A stretch of DNA of 64,000 nt, from positions 104,553-168,552 of the forward strand of contig NZ_CANNGT010000008.1 of the NCBI RefSeq assembly GCF_947504225.1. The letters run 5' to 3'. Below the pieces are notes generated by a model. It ran no database searches, had not been told where the DNA came from, and worked only from the letters and a program-made list of their open reading frames with translations. The DNA is from Brumimicrobium ulvae (GTDB taxonomy: Bacteria; Bacteroidota; Bacteroidia; Flavobacteriales_D; Crocinitomicaceae). Positions 9,002-18,457 of this stretch are shown one piece after another. Positions within the stretch are counted from its first letter, which is position 1; every line of letters begins with the position of its first letter. The position numbers were made by a program, and so were the translations under genes.

Positions 9002-9604
9002 ATGAAAACAATTCTACTCACATTATTCGCTTTAGTCACGCTAAATATTCATGCACAACTGAACAGTTGTTGTTCACATCAACAGCATTGCACACATCAA
9101 AACAATCATTACGATTCGTATGACAATAGTTATTTCACCGATCTTCGTCAAGCCCTATTAAATCCAGAAAAGGTAAAAACCTTAGACTTAAGAAATCAAA
9201 ACCTAACGCGATTGCCCTGGGAAGTTAGAAAGATGCAAAATCTAGAAGTACTTCTTTTATCGAACAATCAACTCAAAAGTCTACCTTGGGAAATCAGATA
9301 TTTAAAGCAACTTAGAAAACTAGATGTAGAAAATAACTACCTCACGCGTTTGCCTTGGGAAATGAGGTATATGGAAAACCTACAAGAATTAAATGTCAGC
9401 AGAAATCAAATTGAACGACTGCCTTGGGAACTTAGATATTTGGACAACTTGGTGTACATCAATGCTTCATCTAATCCGATCTCAGCTTTGCCTTGGGAAT
9501 TAAAATATTGCAATAACCTTCAAACAATTGTTATTCAAAATACGAATATAGAACGTATTCCACACGAACTAGAAAGCAAACCCTATTTGCGTATTCACTG
9601 GTAA
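9002..9604 (+). CDS. secreted leucine-rich-repeat protein with LPWE repeats
   Basis: 200 aa. Signal peptide MKTILLTLFALVTLNIHAQ; then a Cys/His-rich stretch (CCSHQQHCTHQNNH) that could bind metal. From about residue 50 there are 23-residue leucine-rich repeats with consensus LPWEhRYhxNLxxLxhxxNxI (h hydrophobic); LPWE occurs five times, and a final copy reads IPHE. The repeats resemble the short 'Shoc2-like' bacterial LRRs but the Trp is unusually fixed. Likely an exported binding protein; ligand unknown. It stands alone. Confidence 0.82.
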   Translation: MKTILLTLFALVTLNIHAQLNSCCSHQQHCTHQNNHYDSYDNSYFTDLRQALLNPEKVKTLDLRNQNLTRLPWEVRKMQNLEVLLLSNNQLKSLPWEIRYLKQLRKLDVENNYLTRLPWEMRYMENLQELNVSRNQIERLPWELRYLDNLVYINASSNPISALPWELKYCNNLQTIVIQNTNIERIPHELESKPYLRIHW

Positions 9605-9676
9605 TTCTAACTGCACATTTCAGGCTTATTTCCCGGCTAATTGATTCTTTCAGTAGTTCTTCACTATCCTTTTATG

Positions 9677-9684
9677 TACCTTTG
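9677..9684 (+). promoter_or_regulatory. -7 element (TACCTTTG) of the DEAD-box helicase gene
   Basis: TAnnTTTG match placed so that transcription would begin near 9690, downstream of the first possible TTG (9687); this favours the second TTG (9708) as the start codon. Confidence 0.5.
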
Positions 9685-9707
9685 CGTTGATTAATAACAC
9701 ATTTGTA

Positions 9708-10829
9708 TTGAAAAATTTCGAAAAACTAGGCATAAACGCAAGCATCATAAAAGGGCTCGCAGAATTAAATATTGTTGAACCCACTGATATTCAGAAAAAG
9801 GTTATTCCAATATTATTAAATAGAAAAACAGATATTGTTGCACAAGCGCAAACAGGAACAGGAAAAACGGCAGCTTTTGGACTTCCTTTATTGGCACAAA
9901 TGGATCCGAATTCTGATGCGGTTCAGGGCTTGATTCTTTGTCCTACAAGAGAACTGGCAAAACAAGTAGCCAAACAATTGTTTAAATTCATTAAATATTC
10001 AAACCGACTCTTTATCGAGGCTGTCTATGGAGGCGAACCCATTGATCGTCAAATTTCAAAGCTAAAACGTCCAACTCAAATTGTTGTGGCAACTCCAGGA
10101 CGACTAATTGATTTAATAAGCCGTAAAGCAGTAGATTTAAGAAAGGTAAAAACCGTCGTTTTAGATGAAGCGGATGAAATGTTAAGCATGGGGTTCCAGA
10201 AAGAATTAGATCAAATTCTTCAATCCTTGCATTCAGTTGAAAACAAATGGCTTTTCTCTGCTACTATTCCCCGTGGAATTCAGGAAATCATTTCAAAACA
10301 CTTATCTAAAATCGCTGAACGCATTGAAGTCAAGAAAGAAGATGTTGTCAACAAAAAGATCTCCCATCAATATTTGGTTTGTGATGAATCAGAAAAATTG
10401 GAAGCCCTACTCCTCTTTTTGAAGTCACAGCACAAAAATCGTGGTGTTGTTTTTTGTAAAACTAAAGTTGCAACGCAAAAATTAGCGAAACAGCTTATTG
10501 CCAAAAACATTGCTGCAGATGCTATCCATGGAGATTTACAACAAAAAGAGCGAGATAAAGTAATGCGTGCTTTCAAAAATGAATCATTACGTATTCTTGT
10601 TGCAACGGATGTTTCTGCGCGTGGGATTGATGTTTCAGGATTGACTTTTGTTGCGCACTACCAACTGCCAGAAAGCGATGAGTACTACACCCATAGAAGC
10701 GGTAGAACTGCACGTGCTGGAAATGAAGGTATTTCCATGTGCTTTGTCAACAATGCCGAAGCAAAAATGCTTAAAAATTATGAACGTTCGCTTGGAATAA
10801 GGTTCACGAAAGTAAAACAAGTACGATAA
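9708..10829 (+). CDS. DEAD-box ATP-dependent RNA helicase
   Basis: 373 aa from the TTG at 9708 (KNFEKLGINASI...), preferred over TTG 9687 because of the promoter position. All helicase motifs are present: Q motif ending PTDIQ, motif I AQTGTGKT (about residue 47), PTRELAKQ, TPGRLID, DEAD in VLDEADEML (about 152), SAT (about 185), ARGID and HRSGRTARAG (about 328). The protein lacks the basic or RNA-binding tails of DeaD/CsdA, so it is a minimal-core RhlE/DeaD-type helicase acting on rRNA or mRNA structure. Its stop lies 15 bases before the next gene. Confidence 0.93.
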   Translation: MKNFEKLGINASIIKGLAELNIVEPTDIQKKVIPILLNRKTDIVAQAQTGTGKTAAFGLPLLAQMDPNSDAVQGLILCPTRELAKQVAKQLFKFIKYSNRLFIEAVYGGEPIDRQISKLKRPTQIVVATPGRLIDLISRKAVDLRKVKTVVLDEADEMLSMGFQKELDQILQSLHSVENKWLFSATIPRGIQEIISKHLSKIAERIEVKKEDVVNKKISHQYLVCDESEKLEALLLFLKSQHKNRGVVFCKTKVATQKLAKQLIAKNIAADAIHGDLQQKERDKVMRAFKNESLRILVATDVSARGIDVSGLTFVAHYQLPESDEYYTHRSGRTARAGNEGISMCFVNNAEAKMLKNYERSLGIRFTKVKQVR

Positions 10830-10844
10830 ACAGAAAATATCCTT

Positions 10845-11546
10845 ATGAAAATCTACCTGCTCTTCTTCACATTAATTTTCTCTATTGCTACTATAGCGCA
10901 AGATTTGACATATGAAGAATGGCAGCTAGCCGCCGAATCGAACATTAGATTACAGCCAAAATATGGCAATGCTCAAAAAACAAATGCTCAAATAGAAGCG
11001 GATATTGCATTTATTGAAAAAACAATGAGTGCTTTTGACACAAGAAAAGAAGCGTCTGATGAATTCATAAGAATAGGGTATAAATACCTTTATGATAATG
11101 ATTTTAAAACAGCAATGTATAGGTTCAATCAGGCCTATTTATTAGATCCAAATAATGCTAACATATATTTGGGCTATGGAACCATTTATATGCTCTACAA
11201 ACAGTATGAATTATCTAAACAACAATACATTGAAGGGCTTGAAATGGATCCTGAAAACGCTAGATTATACGTAGATTACGGCAATACTTATCTTGTGGAG
11301 TATTATTTTCAACCAGATGAAATGAAAAATGTTGCCTTATTAGATTCTGCTATAGTTTTGCTTTCAAAATCATACGCTATTAACCCCAATAATTTCCATT
11401 CAAGCATGAAACTTTCTGGAGCCTTCATGATGAAAGGAGATTGTGAACAAGCGCTCAATTATTACATGATTGCTGAAGCTATTAAAGGTGGTGATTTTGC
11501 TAAGGAATTAAGGATACAAATCGAAAACGAATGTTTAAATAAATGA
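10845..11546 (+). CDS. secreted TPR-repeat protein
   Basis: 233 aa with a signal peptide (MKIYLLFFTLIFSIATIAQ). Central TPR-like units: YLYDNDFKTAMYRFNQAYLLDPNN, YLGYGTIYMLYKQYELSKQQYIEGLEMDPENA and a third around LSKSYAINPNN. It overlaps the next membrane-protein gene by four bases (ATGA at 11543), so the two are translationally coupled. Confidence 0.78.
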   Translation: MKIYLLFFTLIFSIATIAQDLTYEEWQLAAESNIRLQPKYGNAQKTNAQIEADIAFIEKTMSAFDTRKEASDEFIRIGYKYLYDNDFKTAMYRFNQAYLLDPNNANIYLGYGTIYMLYKQYELSKQQYIEGLEMDPENARLYVDYGNTYLVEYYFQPDEMKNVALLDSAIVLLSKSYAINPNNFHSSMKLSGAFMMKGDCEQALNYYMIAEAIKGGDFAKELRIQIENECLNK

Positions 11547-12244
11547 CGGGTCTATTTCTAACATACGGCTTCTTGATCTTTTTATTCTTATTCATTATTG
11601 TTGTTGTTCCTGTCTTGACCATTCATACCATTTCAGTATCAGGAATATTAAAAGCACATTCAGAAGCAAAAAGAACTTTGATTTTGTTTGCCTTATTTAT
11701 CATTTTGCTCCTTATCACCATTGGACTCATTCATATTTATTCTACAAAGGCTTTAGGATGGCTCTTCCTTTATGTTTTAATCAATATGAAAGTCTATTTC
11801 TACATTTTGATGAACCGTAAATTTATGGACTTAACGAAAAGGTTTAATTTCATCAAACAATTGGTCAATAATCCCAAACAGGTTGCTTTAATCGATGCTT
11901 TTGGAGCTCTAACAACGGCATTGCTCCTTTTGGGAGTTTTGGCACAATGGGAAGACAATTTTGGAATTCCTAGCAGTAGCTTGTATGTGCTTGCAGGAAT
12001 AGCCTTCGGATTATTTATATTTTCTTTGACATGCCACACTGTTATTCGCAAAAAATGGAAAACCTACTTACTCATAATCATGAGCTTAAACCTTCTTTAT
12101 TCTCTAATCTCCATGTTTTTCGTCCTGCACCATTTAGGAACAATTAGCCTATTGGGATTAGTTTATTTCCTTTTAGAATTATTCGTAATTGCAGTGATTG
12201 TTTTGCTAGAGTTCAGGACCTATAAAAATTCTGATAATAACTAA
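11543..12244 (+). CDS. multi-pass membrane protein of unknown function
   Basis: 233 aa with about seven hydrophobic segments spread over the whole length and almost no soluble part. The start ATG overlaps the stop of the TPR gene (ATGA), indicating coupled expression. I do not recognise a family. Confidence 0.72.
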   Translation: MTGLFLTYGFLIFLFLFIIVVVPVLTIHTISVSGILKAHSEAKRTLILFALFIILLLITIGLIHIYSTKALGWLFLYVLINMKVYFYILMNRKFMDLTKRFNFIKQLVNNPKQVALIDAFGALTTALLLLGVLAQWEDNFGIPSSSLYVLAGIAFGLFIFSLTCHTVIRKKWKTYLLIIMSLNLLYSLISMFFVLHHLGTISLLGLVYFLLELFVIAVIVLLEFRTYKNSDNN

Positions 12245-12341
12245 ATGATGGAGTTAAATAGGTTATTAAAACTCTTTTAAAGTGCGTTTATATGGAATTA
12301 AAACAGCTAAAGCATCACAATAAAGAAAAACAAAGCAATAA

Positions 12342-12968
12342 GTGAAAACAAAATTAATACATCTTTTACTATTCCTACTGATCTCCAGCAGTGGAACAAG
12401 CCAAAATCAAGTAGATGGTTCTGTTTTAGATAAATCAAGCAAAATCGCAGTGCCTCTCGCTAGGGTTATAATTACAACAAGTGATACAATTTTTCAAACT
12501 GACACAGACTTTGAAGGCAACTTTAGTTTTGAAATCCGTTCAACCGATAGTATTAAAATTAATGTAAAAGGTATGGCATATCATAGTTTTGATACGACAA
12601 TTTATAACTTTCAAGAAATTTCTTCATTAACAATTAAAATTAGTACAGACCATCTAAATCAAGGCCATTTTATTTCATCTAGCTTCAACAAACACAGTGC
12701 ATTACAAGACATTAAGAATGATGAGGTAAAATTACTTTTACCAGGTGGAATTATATCTTCACCCCGCTTAGCAGGTGATGCTAAATTTGAAAAAAAATAT
12801 AACATTAAGTTTTTGAGCCAAGGATGTGTGAGATATCCAGGAGAAAACCAAACAGAATACAATCAAGAAATATTCAAATATTTAGACGAAAAATACGGCA
12901 GTAGTTGGCGAAAAACGATTAGAAATGATGTAATTGGTCTTCCGAAAGGGAATATTGTGGATCAATAA
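12342..12968 (+). CDS. carboxypeptidase-regulatory-like domain protein
   Basis: 208 aa from a GTG start (12342) that begins a signal peptide (MKTKLIHLLLFLLISSSGTSQ). Residues ~22-100 look like a CarboxypepD_reg-like beta-sandwich (VDGSVLDKSSKIAVPLARVI, TDFEGNFSFEI), the module also found at the N-terminus of TonB-dependent receptors. The C-terminal part (FEKKYNIKFLSQGCVRYPGE ... YLDEKYGSSWRKTI) is a small conserved-looking domain I have seen in Bacteroidota secreted proteins but cannot name. Confidence 0.72.
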   Translation: MKTKLIHLLLFLLISSSGTSQNQVDGSVLDKSSKIAVPLARVIITTSDTIFQTDTDFEGNFSFEIRSTDSIKINVKGMAYHSFDTTIYNFQEISSLTIKISTDHLNQGHFISSSFNKHSALQDIKNDEVKLLLPGGIISSPRLAGDAKFEKKYNIKFLSQGCVRYPGENQTEYNQEIFKYLDEKYGSSWRKTIRNDVIGLPKGNIVDQ

Positions 12969-13065
12969 GTTTATTGGAATTCATGCACATCTCTTATTTT
13001 TAATTAATTTAGTTCGTTGAAGCGTACTTTACTGCTTTTTATTTTCAATAACTCAAACTACGAAC

Positions 13066-13542
13066 ATGAAAAAAACACTTTCTTTAATTCTGCTGACCTG
13101 CTTATTTTTTTCTTGTCAACAAGAAGGTCGCGTTTATGTGCAACACCAAGATTTATCTCCAAATGTAGAATGGTTGCGCAAAGATGTTCGTGAATTTAAA
13201 GTTCCGATTGAAAATAAAGACATTGTTTATAACCTTAGCCTATCATTTCGATATGCTACTGGATATCAATATCAAATAGCCCGCTTGAAAGTCACAGAAA
13301 TTAGTCCAAGTGGTAAAGAAACCAGCAAGAATCATGAATTAAAAATTCGAAAAGACAATGGAGACTACATTGGTGATCCAGGCTATGACATTTGGGACAG
13401 TGAGCACATGATTGAAGCAGATAAAAAGTATGAAGAAACAGGAACTTACACCTATTTAATTGAACACATAATGCCGAGTGATCCACTACATTTTGCGATG
13501 GCGGTAGGAGTAATTTTAGACAAATCAAATTTAGATGAATAG
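13066..13542 (+). CDS. GldH-like gliding-motility lipoprotein
   Basis: 158 aa lipoprotein (MKKTLSLILLTCLFFSC). The body resembles GldH, a lipoprotein needed for gliding and associated with the T9SS in Flavobacterium: NLSLSFRYATGYQYQIARL, GDPGYDIWDSE and GTYTYLIEHIMPSDPLHFAMAVGV follow the GldH pattern of DIWD followed by a YTF-I-Q-AMR-DPL-gv-dvG segment. Assignment is by motif pattern only. The downstream small membrane protein starts 8 bases before its stop. Confidence 0.65.
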   Translation: MKKTLSLILLTCLFFSCQQEGRVYVQHQDLSPNVEWLRKDVREFKVPIENKDIVYNLSLSFRYATGYQYQIARLKVTEISPSGKETSKNHELKIRKDNGDYIGDPGYDIWDSEHMIEADKKYEETGTYTYLIEHIMPSDPLHFAMAVGVILDKSNLDE

Positions 13543-13810
13543 GCGTATAATCAACATGTTCCTAAAAGCCAAACATTGGCAATTATTTGTCTTTATTTTG
13601 GTAATACCTTTTTTATTACAAATCGTTATGATGGGGCGACTGTTCTCTACATTTGCGACTAATGCTCCACCCGAAGCCTTGTTAAATATGAGTTCTATAA
13701 GCTTATACCCTATATTTACGAGTGTATCTTTAATGGTCCTCTTTGCTTGGATTTGGTCTATTGGAATATGGTTTATTCAACCTAAAATCAACAAAATTGT
13801 TACATCATGA
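13535..13810 (+). CDS. small membrane protein
   Basis: 91 aa from ATG 13535 (overlapping the GldH-like gene by 8 bases); an alternative ATG at 13556 gives MFLKAKHWQLF.... Two strong hydrophobic segments (about residues 16-37 and 58-80). Its stop overlaps the next ATG (ATGA at 13807). It looks short for the longer KHWQLF-type membrane proteins I associate with Flavobacteriales, so it may be a shortened family member (inference). Confidence 0.6.
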   Translation: MNRRIINMFLKAKHWQLFVFILVIPFLLQIVMMGRLFSTFATNAPPEALLNMSSISLYPIFTSVSLMVLFAWIWSIGIWFIQPKINKIVTS

Positions 13811-14604
13811 ACTTTAAAGTGTTATACCTCATTGCTATCGCCCTGCCGCTAACAGCATGTTTAGCTCAAGAAAATAATGTTAACGAAGAGAAAGCAGAGA
13901 ACTCAAAATCACTGAATATCAACAAAGATTCACTTACCGTAGTTGAGTTTTATCGTGCCCACATGGGCAATAATCAACCCAGCAGAAGCACTGGAACTGT
14001 AGGAAAAGGTACTTTAATTAACGGCAAACTCCCTCCATTCTACGGCCCTAACTTTCAATACTTTGATATGAACAGCTATCTATCTTCTCGGGCATTTACA
14101 CATCATATCACCCGTGATATCATCCTCGAAGCGTACCAATCACTAGAGAAAGAGCTTCCCTCAAGGTATTTCTACCTTATGGAGTTGTCGAGTGAGGAAG
14201 GTGGAAAGTTATACCCTCACAAAACGCATCAAAATGGATTGAGTGTTGATTTTATGATGCCTAAATTGAAAGACGGTAAAGATTATTATGGTTTGGATAC
14301 TTTAGGAGTTAATCATTACTTGCTAAAATTCAATGATCATGGAGAGTATGATAAAGACCCAAGCATTACCATTGATTTTGATGTGATGGCTAGGCACTTA
14401 CTGATTTTAAATGATAAAGCCGAAGAAAAGGGATATAAAATCGCTAAAGTCATTATCAAGATTGAATATAAAGATAAACTGTTTGCCACCGAGTATGGTA
14501 AAAAACTTAAATCGAGCGGAATTTATCTTGTCCAAAACTTAAGCCCCTTAGTCAACAGTATACATGATGAACATTATCATGTAGATTTTGAAAAAATAAA
14601 GTAA
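13807..14604 (+). CDS. MepA-like penicillin-insensitive murein endopeptidase
   Basis: 265 aa. The signal region ends at a Cys (IALPLTAC), compatible with a lipoprotein. Peptidase M74/LAS-type zinc motifs are visible: HKTHQNGLSVDFM (about residues 138-150) supplies the H and D ligands, and HDEHYHVDF (about 254-262) the C-terminal His pair, as in MepA HxxHFHVR. MepA cleaves the D-Ala-mDap cross-link of peptidoglycan in the periplasm. It is the third gene of the overlapping set GldH-like / membrane / MepA. Confidence 0.75.
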   Translation: MNFKVLYLIAIALPLTACLAQENNVNEEKAENSKSLNINKDSLTVVEFYRAHMGNNQPSRSTGTVGKGTLINGKLPPFYGPNFQYFDMNSYLSSRAFTHHITRDIILEAYQSLEKELPSRYFYLMELSSEEGGKLYPHKTHQNGLSVDFMMPKLKDGKDYYGLDTLGVNHYLLKFNDHGEYDKDPSITIDFDVMARHLLILNDKAEEKGYKIAKVIIKIEYKDKLFATEYGKKLKSSGIYLVQNLSPLVNSIHDEHYHVDFEKIK

Positions 14605-14716
14605 TTTAGCTACACTGGTCTACCTTAATTGGTTAATCACATTAAACAAACGCTGAAGAAATGTTAAGTCAAAACAAAACTGTGCAAATCGTATTTCATA
14701 AGTTCATCTAAACCAA

Positions 14717-15196
14717 ATGCCACGAATACAAATCCATACAGAGATTAATGCAAAAGTTGAAATCGTTTTTGACCTTTCTAGAAGTATTGATTTGCATAAA
14801 ATTTCTACTGTTCACACCAATGAAGAGGCTATTGCAGGAAAAACCGAAGGTTTAATTGGTCTAAATGAAAGTGTGACTTGGAGGGCAAAACATTTTGGAA
14901 TATATCAACAATTGAGCTCCAAAATCACCGCCTACAAAAGACCTCATTACTTTGTTGATGAAATGCAAAAAGGAATTTTTAAAAGTTTTAAGCACCAGCA
15001 CTTATTCACCGTAGAGGATGACCGTACCATTATGACAGACCTTTTTGATTACACTGCTCCCTTAGGATTTCTAGGTAAAATCGCAGATCAATTGTTTTTA
15101 AAGAAATACATGACCCGGCTACTTCAAAAACGAAACCAGGTCATTAAAGAATTTGCTGAATCCGAACGATGGAAAGAAGTAATACCTATTGAATGA
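14717..15196 (+). CDS. SRPBCC-family (START-like) protein
   Basis: 159 aa, cytoplasmic. The layout begins with INAKVEIVFDLSRSIDLH, has a central WRAKHFGIYQQLSSKIT, FVDEMQKGIFKSFKHQHLF and a closing long helix, which is the SRPBCC hydrophobic-ligand cavity fold often annotated as a cell-division-inhibitor-like protein. Ligand unknown. No partner gene nearby; the next gene, on the other strand, is a relic. Confidence 0.78.
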   Translation: MPRIQIHTEINAKVEIVFDLSRSIDLHKISTVHTNEEAIAGKTEGLIGLNESVTWRAKHFGIYQQLSSKITAYKRPHYFVDEMQKGIFKSFKHQHLFTVEDDRTIMTDLFDYTAPLGFLGKIADQLFLKKYMTRLLQKRNQVIKEFAESERWKEVIPIE

Positions 15197-15205
15197 TTGC
15201 TTTAA

Positions 15206-15626
15206 CTATTGCTTTGTAAATCGCACTGAACGTGTGTAATTCGATGGGTAAGCTCCCACTTGCAATAACATTGGACGTAAAACAAATTCAAAATCTAACG
15301 CTTCTATTTTTCCTTCTTTATTCAAGTGAAATACCTAATGCTGCAGCAGTCATGTTCTTGCTAACGGAAGCTATACTGAATATCGTATTGGCATCTACTG
15401 ATGCTCCACTGCCCAATTGTTTTTCACCAAATCCTTTGGCATAAATGACTTTACCGTCTTTTACACTGCCAACTGCCATTCCTGGAATATTCCAATCTTG
15501 GCGACTTGACTCTATCCAATCATCAATATTTTCTGGTAAACGACTTTCATCTTGTGCATAAAAAAAGAAAGGTTGAGCAAGGAAAAAAGTGATTACTACA
15601 AGTAAGCGTTTAAAAAGGCGTGTCAT
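15206..15626 (-). pseudogene. class C beta-lactamase-like serine hydrolase, middle deleted
   Basis: From ATG 15626 the minus strand gives a signal peptide and the N-terminal domain up to the SxxK motif (SIASVSKNMTAAALGI), then stops at 15318. In the adjacent frame the sequence continues LNKEGKIEALDFEFVLRP ... YTRSVRFTKQ to a stop at 15206, which looks like the C-terminal end of the same family. The ~200 or more residues between, including the YxN motif, are absent. Seen: two reading segments in different frames; inferred: one deletion joined them. Confidence 0.7.
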
Positions 15627-15642
15627 AGCTATTTGTTTTACC

Positions 15643-15650
15643 CAAAGATA
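15643..15650 (-). promoter_or_regulatory. -7 element (TATCTTTG) of the serine hydrolase relic
   Basis: Perfect TAnnTTTG on the minus strand 17 bases before the ATG of the truncated serine hydrolase, so the relic may still be transcribed. Confidence 0.45.
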
Positions 15651-15845
15651 ACAACTTTCTTCAATTCAGATTTCGTAAGATCATCAGAACCATCTTAAAG
15701 CTTTACTTTAAGTTCGAACTAAAAAAACACCACTCCGACACAGAAAATTAGACTAAACCTTTGCTTTAACTGAATTAAACAAAATCAATGACAAATAATA
15801 TATTAAACACTCAAATAAACGAAATTAATTATAAACCTCAAATTC

Positions 15846-18329
15846 TTATAACGGATCGACATCAATGACAATTCTGACCGATTTATTGTAAGCGACACTA
15901 TAGAAATCATCAATCTTTTGTTGCAATAACTTTTTGACTTTTTTATTCGATGCATCTCTTTCCACTTTCAAACGAATAACCTTGAGATAGCTGTTCTGAA
16001 TTCTTTTTACCACTGGAAATTCTGGACCCAACACACGACTCCCGAAGACAGCTTTCATTCGATCGGCTAAATCTGCCGCCATCATATCTAGCTTATTAGG
16101 ATCTCTATGCTTAAGCGTCAAATTAATCATTTTGTAGAAAGGTGGATAGAAATAATTCTTGCGTTCTATCAACTCATTCTTATACATTCCAATAAAATCA
16201 TGGTTGATGACATGTTGGATAATCCAATGATCAGGATCATAAGTCTGAATCACAACAGTTCCTCTTTTCGTTTTCCTTCCTGCCCTACCAGCAACTTGCG
16301 ACATTAACTGATAACTCCGTTCAAAAGCACGAAAATCTGGACGGTTCAACATCATATCGGCATCTAGAATTCCGACAAGACTCACATTGTCGAAGTCCAA
16401 TCCTTTCGTCACCATTTGTGTTCCTACAAGAATATCTATTTTCCTTTCATCAAAATCATGTAAAATGGTTTCGTAGCTATTTTTCTGACGGGTTGTGTCT
16501 AAATCCAAACGTTGAACCCTTACACCGGGCAGAATAATTGACAATTCATCCTCTATCTTCTCCGTTCCAAAACCAATCATCTTAAGGCGGTTACTTTGAC
16601 ATTTAGGACAAGCTCCAACAGGCGGTGTAAAATAACTACAATAATGGCATTTCAACACATTACTGTTCTTGTGGTAAGTCAAGGAAACATCACAGTTTTT
16701 ACAATGTGGATTCCACCCACAAACTTCACAAGCCCAAACAGGATTATACCCTCTTCTGTTTTGAAAAAGAATAATTTGCTCCTTGTTATTTAAAGCTTCT
16801 TTCATGTGTTCCACCAAGAATCCAGAAAAATCAGATTGCATTGTTTTTTGCATCTTTTCTTTCTTAATGTTCGCCGTGAATATTTCTGGCATCATTAGGT
16901 CACCGAAGCGTTTATCCAAGCTAACCAAACCATACTTTCCTTCTTCTGCATTGAAATAAGTTTCCATTGCTGGCGTAGCAGAACCCAAAAGGACTTTTGC
17001 GTCATGAAAGGCACGTAAAACAATAGCGGTATCACGTCCATTGTATCTTGGACTTGGGTCGTATTGTTTAAATGAAGACTCATGCTCTTCATCGACGATG
17101 ATTAATCCTAAACTTCTAAACGGTAAGAACACTGCACTACGTGCTCCAAGCACAATCTGGAACTTAGAAGTATCATTATTCAACAAGGCGTTCCAAATTT
17201 CAACACGCTCATTTTGATTAAAACGAGAATGGTAAACTCCTATTTTATCACCAAAATAACGTTGTAAACGTTGAATCAGCTGAGTAGTCAGAGCAATTTC
17301 TGGAAGTAAGAACAACACCTGTTTACCTCTATCAAGTTGTTCTTGAATTAATTCAACATAAATCTCTGTTTTACCAGACCCTGTTACTCCATGCAGAAGT
17401 GTGACATCCTTTTCGACAAAAGATGCGCGAATTTCATCCAGGGCTTTTTGCTGGTCTTGTGACAAGTCTTTAAATTCAGAATCGGCCTCACCCTTATCTT
17501 CTAAACGAGATATTTCCATTCGTTTTATGCATAGAATCCCGTCCTTATCAAGCGTGTTCAATGAAGAAGCAGAAGCTCCTTTCTCCACCAACTCAGAGCG
17601 CAATACAGGAACAGAAATTCCTTGTTTGAATCCCCCCATTTGCATGTAGGTTAACAAAGCATCCAATTGTTTTTTCTTTCGTTTATCTTCTCCCAAAACC
17701 TCAATTAGAGCTTTCAACTGTTCATCAGATTGATAGTCTTTCGCCAATTCCACAAACAACTGTGTCTTAGGCGCATATTTCTGTTTTAAATCTTCTTGAG
17801 TAATGATCACTCGTTTTTCAATAAGTGACTTAATTACCGGTTGAATGGTTTTGATTCCAAGAATTTCAGATATTTCTTTTAAATCAAGTTCACTTTGAAT
17901 TTCGAGTGCTTCAAATACTTGATATTCACGATCTGTCAAATGATCAAGATTTCCTTCGTACTCCGGATGAAGCAGCACTTTTGTTTCACTTCCCAGCTTA
18001 AAATTTGAAGGCAAGGCCGCATTCATCACGTCACCGAGTGGCGCCATGTAGTATTCGGAAATCCAGTTCCACAATTTGAACTGCTTTCCAGTAATAATGG
18101 GCGCATCATCCAATACAGCTTCAACATACTTCGATTGGTATCCTTCGGGTACCTCTTCATGCACACGAACAATAATTCCTGTTTGTAATTTTGAGCGACC
18201 AAAAGGTACAACGACCCTCACACCTACTTTTATATGTCCATTCATCTCAAAAGGAACACGATAAGTAAAGGCGTTATTGATGGGCACGGGTAGAATTACA
18301 TCTACAAAATATGTCTTTCTTTCATCCAC
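15846..18329 (-). CDS. priA: primosomal protein N' (replication restart helicase PriA)
   Basis: 827 aa, within the usual range for Bacteroidota PriA. It recognises stalled forks and reloads the replisome. N-terminal 3'-DNA-binding domain (VDVILPVPINNAFTYRVP), Walker A GVTGSGKTEIY (about residue 313), DEEH box (about 411), and the zinc-binding cysteine cluster (CEVCGWNPHCKNCDVSL ... CHYC ... CPKC, about 532-590). Helicase C-terminal motifs such as GTQMVTKGLDF and QVAGRAGR follow. A minus-strand -7 element lies just upstream; tmRNA is divergent. Confidence 0.97.
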   Translation of the reverse strand: MDERKTYFVDVILPVPINNAFTYRVPFEMNGHIKVGVRVVVPFGRSKLQTGIIVRVHEEVPEGYQSKYVEAVLDDAPIITGKQFKLWNWISEYYMAPLGDVMNAALPSNFKLGSETKVLLHPEYEGNLDHLTDREYQVFEALEIQSELDLKEISEILGIKTIQPVIKSLIEKRVIITQEDLKQKYAPKTQLFVELAKDYQSDEQLKALIEVLGEDKRKKKQLDALLTYMQMGGFKQGISVPVLRSELVEKGASASSLNTLDKDGILCIKRMEISRLEDKGEADSEFKDLSQDQQKALDEIRASFVEKDVTLLHGVTGSGKTEIYVELIQEQLDRGKQVLFLLPEIALTTQLIQRLQRYFGDKIGVYHSRFNQNERVEIWNALLNNDTSKFQIVLGARSAVFLPFRSLGLIIVDEEHESSFKQYDPSPRYNGRDTAIVLRAFHDAKVLLGSATPAMETYFNAEEGKYGLVSLDKRFGDLMMPEIFTANIKKEKMQKTMQSDFSGFLVEHMKEALNNKEQIILFQNRRGYNPVWACEVCGWNPHCKNCDVSLTYHKNSNVLKCHYCSYFTPPVGACPKCQSNRLKMIGFGTEKIEDELSIILPGVRVQRLDLDTTRQKNSYETILHDFDERKIDILVGTQMVTKGLDFDNVSLVGILDADMMLNRPDFRAFERSYQLMSQVAGRAGRKTKRGTVVIQTYDPDHWIIQHVINHDFIGMYKNELIERKNYFYPPFYKMINLTLKHRDPNKLDMMAADLADRMKAVFGSRVLGPEFPVVKRIQNSYLKVIRLKVERDASNKKVKKLLQQKIDDFYSVAYNKSVRIVIDVDPL

Positions 18330-18333
18330 GTCT

Positions 18334-18341
18334 CAAAGTTA
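18334..18341 (-). promoter_or_regulatory. -7 element (TAACTTTG) of priA
   Basis: TAnnTTTG match on the minus strand 5 bases from the ATG, implying a very short leader or a slightly later start codon. Confidence 0.4.
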
Positions 18342-18432
18342 AGAATGAAGTGCAAATTTCAGTAGATTTTGAGAGATAAAAATAAGTTCTATTTATTTTC
18401 TCCATCTGCATTGTAAATCCTTTTAAATTCCG

Positions 18433-18440
18433 TATCTTTG
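18433..18440 (+). promoter_or_regulatory. tmRNA promoter -7 element (TATCTTTG)
   Basis: Perfect TAnnTTTG, with ATTG (variant of the -33 TTTG) at 18410-18413, 19 bases upstream. It places transcription start just before the mature 5' end of tmRNA. Confidence 0.65.
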
Positions 18441-18457
18441 CTGTACTAATTTTCAAT

